Of a stretch of DNA of 64,000 bases, positions 28,106 through 37,500 are shown piece after piece. Made by a program: the position numbers and the translations under genes. Source of the stretch: Ectothiorhodospira marina (GTDB taxonomy: Bacteria > Pseudomonadota > Gammaproteobacteria > Ectothiorhodospirales > Ectothiorhodospiraceae); contig NZ_FOAA01000012.1 in assembly GCF_900109495.1 (NCBI RefSeq), positions 55,849 to 119,848 on the forward strand, in the 5' to 3' direction. The notes under the pieces were generated by a model that worked only from the letters and a program-made list of their open reading frames with translations, was not told the origin of the DNA and ran no database searches. How positions within the stretch are numbered: position 1 is the first letter of the stretch; each line of letters begins with the position of its first letter.

Positions 28106-29143
28106 ATGAAGCCAACAGCCACCCCTTCCGAAGCCATTGCGGACCCCCGAGCGTTACAGCACGCGCTGGCCGACTATCGTCATCCCAGCCTGGTCCGCAG
28201 TTTGCTTGAACTGGCGATCACCATCCTTCCGTTCGGCCTCTTCTGGTTTCTCACCTGGGCCAGCGTAAGTGCCGGCTACTGGATCGGCCTGCTACTGGTC
28301 GTACCTGCCGCCGGCTTTCTGGTCCGCTTGTTCATGATCCAGCATGACTGCGGGCATGGATCGTTCTTTCTCTCCCGCCGCGTCAACGACTGGGTGGGAC
28401 GGGCCATCGGCGTCTTGACACTGACGCCTTATGATTTCTGGCGCCACACACACGCGCTCCATCACAAGCACTCTGGCAATCTGGAACGCGCACATGTGGG
28501 GAGCATCGATACCCTGACTGTGCACGAATATCAGGCCCTGCCGCGGGCGCAGCGTCTGCGCTATCGCCTGTACCGGCACCCTCTGGTGCTGTTCGGCCTG
28601 GGCCCTGCGTATCTATTCATTCTGTACAACCGCGTGCCCGTGGGCTTCATGCGTGCGGGATGGATGCCCTGGGTGAGTACCATGGGCACCAATGTGGCCA
28701 TCGTGCTTCTTGCCGCCGCGATGATCTCGCTGGTGGGGGTGGGTGAATTCCTTATTGTGCAACTGCCCATCACGGTGCTTGCCGGGACGATGGGCGTCTG
28801 GTTGTTCTATATCCAGCACCAGTTCGAGCATACCCGCTGGGCCCATGACAACGAGTGGACATTCCACGAAACAGCCCTGTATGGCAGTTCATACTATGAC
28901 CTGCCCGCCCCCTTGCGCTGGATGACCGCCAATATCGGTTTACATCATGTCCACCACTTGGCCAGCCGCGTCCCGTTCTACCGGTTACCCGAAGTGATGG
29001 AGGCGCATCCGCAGCTCAGACAGACCAGTCGTGTCACCCTGCAGGAGAGCCTGCGATGTGCCCGGCTTGCCCTGTGGGACGAGGAGCAGCGGCGCCTCGT
29101 GCCCTTTGAGCAAGCGACGAAGGCGCCCCGACAAAGTGCCTAA
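28106..29143 (+). CDS. membrane fatty-acid desaturase
   Basis: 345 aa from the ATG at 28106 (GGAG seven bases upstream). Three His boxes that bind the di-iron centre are present: H80-DCG-H84, H114-THAL-HH120 with H122, and H280-H-V-H-H284. Hydrophobic pairs lie at about 35-75 and 165-235. It resembles the delta-12/omega-3 type integral desaturases that insert double bonds in membrane lipid acyl chains, an oxygen-dependent reaction. It stands alone, divergent from the Crp/Fnr regulator. Confidence 0.88.
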   Translation: MKPTATPSEAIADPRALQHALADYRHPSLVRSLLELAITILPFGLFWFLTWASVSAGYWIGLLLVVPAAGFLVRLFMIQHDCGHGSFFLSRRVNDWVGRAIGVLTLTPYDFWRHTHALHHKHSGNLERAHVGSIDTLTVHEYQALPRAQRLRYRLYRHPLVLFGLGPAYLFILYNRVPVGFMRAGWMPWVSTMGTNVAIVLLAAAMISLVGVGEFLIVQLPITVLAGTMGVWLFYIQHQFEHTRWAHDNEWTFHETALYGSSYYDLPAPLRWMTANIGLHHVHHLASRVPFYRLPEVMEAHPQLRQTSRVTLQESLRCARLALWDEEQRRLVPFEQATKAPRQSA

Positions 29144-29161
29144 ATGCAGGCAGTCAATTCT

Positions 29162-29236
29162 TCAGCGAAAGCCGAGGAAACCAAGGATGAACAGGATGAT
29201 CACGATGGCACCGACGATATAAATGATCTGATTCAT
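29162..29236 (-). CDS. 24-aa single-helix membrane peptide
   Basis: A short frame encodes MNQIIYIVGAIVIILFILGF plus LGFR, a single transmembrane helix with a C-terminal Arg. An ideal AGGAG lies six bases before the ATG. I know of similar tiny 'YIVGAIVIIL...LGxR' peptides in gammaproteobacteria, without a function. It is beside the stress-type small proteins of this region. The strong ribosome-binding site is the main support. Confidence 0.6.
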   Translation of the reverse strand: MNQIIYIVGAIVIILFILGFLGFR

Positions 29237-29522
29237 GAGCTTCTCCTCTGGATGCGCGGGTCCTGCTGGAGTGCAAGAACCCGGTTATTCGCTTACGATG
29301 GTAGGTAGATCTGGACGTCGCGTCGGTGCGGCGCCGCACAGAGAGTTCATCCGTCGGCCAGGCATCGCAACACGCTTGCGGTTTTCGTGCCACTCCTGGC
29401 TTTGTGCGGCAGCAAACAGACAGATGGCAGGGCAAATCGTAGCTTCCCTGCAATGAACCGGCTGGCTTCCAGGTCTTGAATCTGTCCATTCAGTCAGCAT
29501 ATTCAATGAGCCCGAGCGCCCC

Positions 29523-29954
29523 ATGAAGAAGAATTTCATCCTCATCCTGGTTGTTGTCTTGATCGCGATCTTGTCCTTCACATGGCTCCGCTGGGGGCCG
29601 AATTCCTGGGAGGTGCAGATTTCCGGCACCACCGGCGATGGAAGGGAAATCCAATACCGCCTGGAAACGGTCTATCCTGGTACATCCAAAACCTTGATCT
29701 TTCGTAACGAGGATGCCGGTTTTTTCCCTCCGTACTTTAAATTTGACTCAGCCAATCTGCAGGCTCTTGCGAGCCGGATTGAGGAACAATGCCCGGAGGT
29801 GCCTGTCACCATCAATGGATATGGCTGGCGCATTTCGTTCCTGAACATGTTTCCTAACGCCACATCAATTGATGCCCCGAAGCATTGTACCCAGGCATCA
29901 ACCCGCTCCCCAGGGTCATCCCCCGACGTCCCCCTGCCCGAGACCACCGACTGA
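29523..29954 (+). CDS. hypothetical exported or membrane-anchored protein
   Basis: 143 aa that I do not recognise. An N-terminal hydrophobic helix (about 4-22, preceded by KK) acts as signal or anchor. The rest looks like a small beta-rich extracytoplasmic domain with two Cys (EEQCPEV and PKHCTQ) that could pair, then a Ser/Thr/Pro-rich tail. Base composition is lower in GC than flanking genes (AT-rich codons in TSKTLIFRNEDAGFF), hinting at acquisition by transfer. No clear ribosome-binding site (GCGCCCC precedes the ATG). Confidence 0.55.
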   Translation: MKKNFILILVVVLIAILSFTWLRWGPNSWEVQISGTTGDGREIQYRLETVYPGTSKTLIFRNEDAGFFPPYFKFDSANLQALASRIEEQCPEVPVTINGYGWRISFLNMFPNATSIDAPKHCTQASTRSPGSSPDVPLPETTD

Positions 29955-30038
29955 TCGCGTTGCACAATGGATTTCGCTTTGTTCGCCAGCGAACAGAGCC
30001 CGGATGGTTCTTTGTTTACTCTGGATTATGGCGACTGA

Positions 30039-30260
30039 ATGATCCTGTTGGATCATTCGGAGCCACTCACCGTAGTTGTCAGGAGTAAAGAGTATGAAGA
30101 CGGGGATGCCGAAGCGATCTGTCGTGCGTTCGTGATCGGCAGTCAGCCCACTGAGGAACAAGATCTCGAGTACTTTGTCCGGCGCCTGGTGGAGGTGGCG
30201 TTGCGCGCACTCTCGCCTGGCATCAACGATCCGTTTACTGCGATGACGTGTATTGACGGC
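30039..30260 (+). pseudogene. fragment of DUF2254 membrane protein (C-terminal soluble part)
   Basis: The translation contains AFVIGSQPTEEQDLEYFVRR, then VEVALRALSPGINDPFTAMT, which is the hallmark C-terminal motif of DUF2254 proteins. The large N-terminal membrane portion is missing and homology stops abruptly near 30260. The stretch 29955-30035 read in another frame (RTEPGWFFVYSG) may be a further remnant. Not a functional gene. Confidence 0.65.
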
Positions 30261-30369
30261 CCGAGGCGGCACCCGGCGGCACGGTCATCGATGCTGCGCA
30301 TGCCACCAGGAGCAAGCTGGCTGCCATGATGGAGGCGACGCGGGACAGGGGGGAATAGGGCGTTTTCAT
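30235..30369 (-). pseudogene. 5' remnant of a lipoprotein gene
   Basis: The ATG at 30369 overlaps the stop of the DUF4398 remnant and begins a good lipoprotein signal (MKTPYSPLSRVASIMAASLL then LVAC). After about 32 residues the frame enters antisense DUF2254 sequence and stops. In related loci a DUF4398 gene is followed by an OmpA-type DUF4398 lipoprotein, which this probably was. Confidence 0.6.
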
Positions 30370-30566
30370 GGACGTTCTCCTGATCCGCGTTGCATTTCCT
30401 GTTTCAGCACTTCGATGCTGGTTTCCATTTCTTCATTGATCGCCTTGGCCTTTATCAGCCCGGCTTTGGCGGATGCGAGTTCTGCATTCACACGGGACTG
30501 TTCGGCCAAGCGCTCGGCCTTGTCCATGTCCTCGCTCTGCACGGCCTTGCGAGCCGCCGCAAGGTT
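30366..30566 (-). pseudogene. 3' remnant of a DUF4398 protein
   Basis: 67 codons ending at a TGA that overlaps the next ATG. The helical text AERLAEQSRVNAELASAKAG and INEEMETSIEVLKQEMQRG matches the end of DUF4398 domains. A stop codon (30567-30569) immediately upstream shows that the 5' part, with signal peptide and start, is gone. Confidence 0.65.
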
Positions 30567-30670
30567 CTATGTTCGGTAGCGGACAGACTGCCGGACGGGT
30601 CGGGTGTAGCCTCGTCAGGGTCACAGGTTGGCTTCCAGGCCTGGAAGCAGCCGTCACCAGGAGAAAGCAC

Positions 30671-30862
30671 ATGAAGACATTCAGAATATGGACTGGCGCT
30701 GCCTTGGTCCCGGGACTGCTGCTCGTTGCCTTATCGGGTTGTGATAAGGGGCCGGCTCAGCAGGCCGGCGAGAACGTCGATGACGCCATGGACGAAGCAG
30801 GCGACTCCCTCGAAAGGGCGGGTGACAACATTCAGGATGCGGGCGAGGATGCCCGTGACTGA
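30671..30862 (+). CDS. small lipoprotein (entericidin/YgdR-like size)
   Basis: 63 aa. ATG at 30671 with AGGAG eight bases upstream. Lipoprotein signal with lipobox LSGC at about residues 21-24, then a short acidic helical body with near-repeats DDAMDEAGDSLERAGDNI. Small lipoproteins of this kind are common in stress regulons; the exact family is uncertain. It is followed by a csbD-like gene. Confidence 0.75.
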   Translation: MKTFRIWTGAALVPGLLLVALSGCDKGPAQQAGENVDDAMDEAGDSLERAGDNIQDAGEDARD

Positions 30863-30923
30863 CCAACGGGGTGCACATGCTGAAGGTAACCCCCGCATTG
30901 TCTTACGTTATCGGGTGAAGATC

Positions 30924-31103
30924 ATGAACAAAGATCAGGTGAAGGGCCGGGCCAAGGAGGCCACGGGCAAGGTCAAGGAAGTCACCGGCCGCGCGGTCGG
31001 CAATGAAAAGCTGGAAGCGAAAGGGAAAATCGAGAAGGGTGCCGGCCACGTTCAGGCCGAATACGGCGATGTGAAGGAGGACCTCAAAAAGGATTCGCAC
31101 TAG
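30924..31103 (+). CDS. CsbD-family stress protein
   Basis: 59 aa, MNKDQVKGRAKEATGKVKEV and GNEKLEAKGKIEKGAGHVQA are the CsbD pattern: two Lys/Gly-rich helical repeats. CsbD proteins are general-stress induced with unknown biochemistry. GGTGAAG precedes the ATG. Upstream in-frame sequence from 30726 is not conserved and belongs to the neighbouring lipoprotein region in another frame. Confidence 0.88.
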   Translation: MNKDQVKGRAKEATGKVKEVTGRAVGNEKLEAKGKIEKGAGHVQAEYGDVKEDLKKDSH

Positions 31104-31125
31104 TCCGTTGTGGTCGGCTGATGTC

Positions 31126-31167
31126 TGTCGTCGGGCGGCCGGAAGTTTCGTGTCCGGTGGCCCGACA
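31126..31167. repeat. imperfect GC-rich inverted repeat between csbD and BON genes
   Basis: TGTCG(T)CGGGC(GG)CCGGA pairs imperfectly with TCCGG(TG)GCCCGACA around a short loop. There is no T-run, so it may be an mRNA-stabilising or attenuating hairpin rather than a simple terminator. Confidence 0.45.
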
Positions 31168-31217
31168 GTTCAAAGCTCCTCCCTCTTTTCCCCGCGATTT
31201 TTTCTGGAGTTGTCATC

Positions 31218-31532
31218 ATGAATGCATGGCTAAGATATGGCTCGGTATTGTTCATGGCCTTCGCGCTGTTGGCGATGGTGAGCTGTGCGGGCTCTTCTAC
31301 TCAGCAGTCGACCGGAGAATATGTGGATGACGCCGTGATCACGACCAAGGTCAAGACGGCGATACTCAATGACCCCGATCTGCATGTGACCGAGATCAGT
31401 GTCGAGACCTATGAGGGGGTGGTTCAGCTCAGTGGCTTTGTGAGTTCCAGGGCTGAGATCAACCGGGCGGTGGAGGTGGCCCGTGGCGTGGGCGGCGTGA
31501 AGGATGTGATGAACGACATGCGCGTCAAGTGA
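31218..31532 (+). CDS. BON-domain lipoprotein
   Basis: 104 aa. Lipobox VSC at about residues 21-23 after a hydrophobic signal; the body is one BON domain (VDDAVITTKVKTAILNDPD, then GVVQLSGFVSSRAEINRAVE and a final VMNDMRVK). BON domains bind phospholipid or envelope surfaces; OsmY is the osmotic-stress paradigm. GGAGTTGTCATC precedes the ATG. Its stop codon overlaps the GTG of the giant glucan synthase (GTGA), which links it to osmotic or envelope adaptation. Confidence 0.92.
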   Translation: MNAWLRYGSVLFMAFALLAMVSCAGSSTQQSTGEYVDDAVITTKVKTAILNDPDLHVTEISVETYEGVVQLSGFVSSRAEINRAVEVARGVGGVKDVMNDMRVK

Positions 31533-34500
31533 GGTTTCGCTTGTGGTCAGCAGGGCGACGGCATCCGCCAAGTGATGCCGGTGATGTTGAATTGTTGCGT
31601 GCCGAGTTGTTCAGCCTCGAACAACTCAAGCGCCATGCGGTGGCTCTGGCCGGGCGACACCGTCTCTCGCCCCGTCCGGGACCCGATCGATTGCTGCCCC
31701 GACTGGCGGACAATGCGCGAGTCTTGCTGGCGGCCTACGATGTGGTCACTGCCGCCGCTTCGCCGGGTCAACGGGTCATGCCGGCAGAGGCCTGGCTGCT
31801 GGATAATTTCTATCTGATCGAACAGCAGGTCAGCCAGGCCCGACGGCATTTGCCACGCGGGTACAGCCGGCAGCTACCTCGACTGGTCGATGGTCCATCT
31901 GCCGGGTTCCCGCGTGTCTATGATCTGGCACTGGAGCTGATTTCCCATATGGATGGCCGGGTCGATGGCGACACCGCCACCCAGTTTCTCGCTGCCTATC
32001 AGTCCGTTGAGCCCCTCAAGGTCGGCGAATTATGGGCCTTCCCGATCATGTTGCAGTTGGCGCTGCTGGAGAATCTGCGCCGGGTCGGGTTGAGTATTGC
32101 CCGGCGTCGTCGGGAGCGTGACGCGGCCCTTGCCTGGGCGGATCGCATGCTGGTGACGGCCGAGCAGGATCCCGGGCAACTCATCCAATTACTGGCTGAA
32201 TTTGCACGGGCGGATGTGCCGCTGACAGCCCCGTTCGTGGAGGCCTTTGATGCGGCACTCCAGGCCCAGGGGCCGGCTCTGGCCTTTATTCAGACCTGGG
32301 TGGAGCACAAGCTGCTGGAGCAGGGGGTGACCGCCGAGCAGTTGTTGGAAGTGGCCGGACGCACGGCCGCCGCCAACCAGATTTCCATGGCCAACAGCAT
32401 CGGCAGCCTGCGTTTCATCAGCAGCATGGACTGGAAGGATTACGTTGAGTCGCTCAGTGTGGTCGAGCAGATTCTGCGGGATGACCCCATGGGGACGCAT
32501 GCCCAGCAGGATTTTGTCACCCGGGATCGTTATCGACACGTGGTGGAGGACGTGGCCCGGGCAGCGGCCTGTCCCGAGCAGGATGTAGCCCGGGCAGCGG
32601 TCGATCTTGCCCGTAGCGCAGCGACCCAGCGGGGAGAGCAGGACCGCAGCGCCCATGTGGGCTATTACCTGATCGATCGGGGGCGAGCAGCACTGGAGCA
32701 GGCGGTAAATTGCCACATGCCCGGTACCGTGCGGCTGGCGCGGCGTTGTCGACCGGCGCGCTTGCCCCTGTATCTGGGAGCGGTGGCGTTGCTCTCATTG
32801 CTGGTGGTGACGGGCGTGCTGTGGTTTGTGGAGAGATTCGAGCCGGGCACGGGATGGGCCTGGGGCCTGGTGATCCCTTTGCTGATTGCTGTGTCGGCGC
32901 CGGTTGTCTCGCTGGTCAATCTATTGGTCACACTGTGCCTGCCACCCAGGGTTCTGCCGCGTATGGATTTTTCCGGCGGGATCCCCAAGGCTCAGCGCAC
33001 CATGGTGATTGTGCCCACCTTGTTGACCGGACCCAAGGATATCGACCGTCTGCTGGATGCGCTGGAAATTCGTTATCTGGGCAACCGGGATCCCCAGCTG
33101 TTCTTTGCCTTGCTCACGGATTTTTGTGATGCCCACCAAGCGGTGCAGCCGGAGGACGCGGCCCTGCTCGAGCAGGCCCGGGCGGCGGTCGAACGACTCA
33201 ACCAGCGTTATCGGGACGATCGGCCCGGCATTTTTTATCTGTTCCATCGGCCTCGGGTATGGAACCCGTTCGAACGGGTGTGGATGGGCTACGAGCGCAA
33301 GCGTGGCAAGCTGGAACAATTCAATGCCCTTCTCAGAGGCGGGGCGGTGGGGGCCTTTTCAGAGATCATTGGGGATACCCGCCAGCTGTCATCCATCCGT
33401 TTCGTCATCACTCTGGACACCGATACCCAGTTGCCACGGGATGCTGCGCGTCAACTGGTGGGGAACCTGGCGCATCCGCTCAACCGACCCGTGCATGATC
33501 CGGACAAGGGTCGCATCGTTGAGGGTTACGGCATTCTGCAGCCCCGCACCTCCATCAGCTTGAACAGCGCCCATCAATCGCGTTTTTCCAGGCTGTTCGC
33601 TGGTGAGCCGGGCATGGACCCCTATACACGCGAGGTCTCCGATGTGTATCAGGACCTGTTCGGCGAAGGCTCCTTCGTCGGCAAGGGCATTTACGACGTG
33701 GACGCTTTTCGTCAGGCCATCGATGGCCGCCTGCCGGAAAATCTCATTCTCAGTCACGATCTGCTGGAGGGAGGCTATGCTCGTTCGGCGCTGGTGACCG
33801 ATGTGGATCTGCTTGAAGAACTCCCGGCCGCTTATCCCGCTGAAGCCAGCCGTCGCCACCGCTGGATACGGGGCGACTGGCAATTGGTGGGCTGGTTGCT
33901 GCCGTGGGTGCCGGCCCCGCAGGGACACACTCCCACGCGGGTGCCCAACCCCCTGTCGGCCCTGTCCCGCTGGAAGCTGTTCGACAATCTGCGCCGCAGT
34001 CTGGTGGCGCCCTCCTTGCTGGCCTTGCTACTGGGGGGGTGGCTGTCGGGTGCCGGGCCGGTGTGGTTCTGGAGCCTGCTGGTGCTGATGCTGGTGGTTG
34101 TGCCCACTCTGCTGCCCGCGCTGATCGAACTGTGGCGCCGCCCGCGGGACCGGGATCGTCGAGTCCATCTGAGTCTGACCGGACGGGCCATGGTACGCCC
34201 ACTGGCCCAGGCCCTGCTGACCTTGGTGTTTCTGCCTTACGACGTCCGGATCTGCCTGGGGGGCATCGCCTGTTCCTGGGGGCGAATGCTGTTTACCCGT
34301 CGCGGTCTCCTGCTTTGGCACTTGCCCGGCTATTCCCGTCGTCATGCCCGCCGGACACTCACGGACTATTGCCGGGAGATGTGGATCGCGCCGGCCCTGG
34401 CACTGGGTGTGGGCGCCGGTATGGCCTGGTCCGCTGGAAACGCCTGGATGACGCAAGGGGTGTTTGCTGCCCCATTTTTGTTGCCGTGGCTGGTGTCGCC

Positions 34501-37500
34501 AGGTATCGGCTGGTGGATCAGTCGACCGCCGGGCGATCGCATACCCCGCCTGAGCGAGGTACAGGAGGTCTTTCTGCGCCGGTCAGCCCGCAAGACCTGG
34601 CGTTACTTTGCCGACTTTGTGGGGCCGGAGGATCACTGGCTGCCCCCGGATAATTTTCAGGAAACCCCGGCGCCGATGGTGGCCTCACGCACCTCGCCGA
34701 CCAATATCGGCATGGCCTTGCTGGCGGATCTGGCTGCCCATGACTTCGGCTATGTAACCACGGGCGAATGCCTTGAGCGCATCGACCAGACCCTATCCAC
34801 GTTGGAGCGCCTGGAGCGCTATCGGGGGCATTTCTACAATTGGTATGACACTCGTACCCTGGAGCCACTGCAGCCTAGATATGTGTCCTCGGTGGATAGC
34901 GGTAATCTCGCTGGAGCCTTGCTCACGCTGCAAGCCGGGCTGGCCGAACTGAAGGATCAGCCGGTGCCATCACCCCAGGCATTCCAGGGTCTACTGGATA
35001 CCCTGGGGGTGTTGGGCGAGCAGGGCATTGCATCATCCGCGACCCTGGTGGAGCTTGAAGGTCGGGTCCAGCGGATGCGGGACGAGTTGAAAGAGGCTTC
35101 GGCAAAAGGGGTGTCCATATCCATCAACGACCTCATTGCCGCCCTGGAAGCGATTCAGAAAGGCGGGGGTGCGGCTGCCCTCCTGGGAGAGAGCGGGGCA
35201 GCGGCATCGAGCTACTGGGTTCAGGCCTTTGATCGGCAGGTGACTGCCCTGAGGGACGAGTGGGTGGGGCTGTTCCCTGGGGGTGGGGCGGTGACGGCAG
35301 CGGGGCCCTCACGGGGCCTGCTGGCCACAGTGGAGACGACGGGCGAGGGTGCCCGGGCGCAGCTGGACCTCATCGATGACCTGATTGGCCGTTGCCGTCA
35401 TCTGGCCAGGATGGATTTCGAGTTCCTCTACGATGCCCCCTCCGGATTGTTGGCCATTGGCTACGACGTGAGTGAGCGCCGCCGTGATCCGGCCTGTTAT
35501 GACCTGTTGGCCTCGGAAGCACGCCTGGCCAGCTTTTTGCTGATTGCTCAGGGGCAACTGCCCCAGAAACACTGGTTTGCCCTGGGGCGCCTGCTGACCA
35601 GTCATGGGGGAGATGTCAGCCTGATTTCCTGGAGCGGGTCGATGTTTGAGTACCTGATGCCGCAACTGATCATGCCCAGCTTTGCCAACACCCTGCTGGC
35701 GCAAACCTGCAAGGCAGCCGTGTTGCGTCAGATTGAATATGGCCGGCAGCGGGCGGTGCCCTGGGGGATTTCTGAATCCTGCTATAACGTGACCGATATG
35801 AGCCAGGTCTACCAGTACCGGGCCTTTGGCGTGCCCGGTCTGGGTTTCAAGCGAGGATTGGGTGAGGATCTGGTGATTGCCCCCTATGCCACGGCACTGG
35901 CACTGACGGTACTGCCCGGGCAGGCCTGCCGGAACCTGGAACGGCTGGCCGAGACGGGCTTTCTCGGTGCCTATGGCTTTTACGAGGCGGTGGATTACAC
36001 ACCGTCCCGGGTGCCTCGGGGCAAGCCCTGTTTCATTGTGCGCAGCTTCATGGCCCACCACCAGGGCATGAGCCTGCTGGCCTTTGCCCATGTGTTGCTG
36101 GGGCAGCCCATGCAGCGTCGGTTCAGGGCCGATCCGCGAGTGAGGGCGACAGAGTTGCTGTTGCAGGAGCGTGTTCCCAGGCAGGGGGCCACCTTGCATC
36201 CTCATGCCGCCGAGGTGAGTGCTTCCGCCCAGCCACCCGATGCCGAGCTGGGCAGTATCATGCGGGTGTTCAAGCAAACCACCACGCAGATACCCGAGGT
36301 GCATTTGCTGTCCAACGGCCGCTACCACGTCATGGCCACCCATGCCGGCGGTGGCTACAGCCGCCGGCATGAGCTGGCCGTGACCCGCTGGCGCGAGGAT
36401 GTCACCACCGACGCCTGGGGCACCTTCATCTACCTGCGCGACCGCGACAGCGGGCAGTATTGGTCCAGTGCCCATCAGCCCACGCTGCGCCGCGCGGATC
36501 ACTATGAGGCCATCTTCGTGCAGGCCCGTGCCGAATACCGGCGAAGTGACCAGGCCATCGATACCCACACCGAAATCAGCGTCTCTGCCGAGGATGATGT
36601 GGAGATTCGCCGTGTCACCCTGACCAATCAGTCGTCCCGGCCGCGTCATATCGAGCTGACCAGCTATGCGGAGGTGGTCCTGGCACCGTTGGCAGCCGAC
36701 CTGGCCCATCGTGCGTTCAGTAATCTGTTCGTGCAGACGGAGATTCTGCCCGATCATCAGGCCATCTTGTGCACGCGGCGGCGGCGCACCCCGGATGAAC
36801 AGGTGCCCTGGATGTTTCATCTCATGGCTGCCCCGGGGGCCGTGGTGGATGCGCCGTCCTTTGAGACCGATCGTGTCCGCTTCGTGGGGCGGGGTCGCAC
36901 ACCGGTCAACCCGCTGGTGCTGGATGCGTCCCCGTCGATCGAGCGTCTTTCCAACACATCGGGGGAGGTACTGGATCCCATCGTGGCCATCCGTCGCACC
37001 GTCACCCTGACACCCGATGAGTCGGCGAGTGTCCAGATCATCTCTGGTGTTGCCGATACCCGGGAGGCGGCACTGGCCTTGCTGGAGAAGTATTGCGATC
37101 GGCACTTCGTTGAACGCGCCTTCGAGATGGCCTGGTTCCACAGTCAGGAGGTGTTGCGCGCCCTGAATGCCTCCGAGGCTGAGGTCCAGGTGTATGGGCG
37201 CCTGGCCACCTCGGTGGTCTTCGCTAGCGCACTGCGCCGCGCCGCACCGGGGGTCATCGCCCGCAATCAACTGGGGCAGTCGGGCCTGTGGCGTTTTGCC
37301 ATCTCCGGGGATCTGCCCATCGTCCTGTTGCATATTGGTGACATCCATCGCATTGACCGGGTCAAACAGGTCTTGCAGGCCCACGCCTACTGGCGGATGA
37401 AGGGACTGATGGCTGATCTGGTCATCCTGAATGAGGACTTTTCAGGCTACCGGGCAGTCCTGCAGGACCGGATCATGGGTCTGATCCATTCAGGCCCCGA

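Noticed and set aside
35309..37384. 691-aa minus-strand frame inside ndvB
   Set aside because: GC-rich codon bias opens antisense frames; the plus-strand frame has all catalytic motifs. The same applies to antisense frames at 1512-3308, 6799-9012 and 38432-40396.
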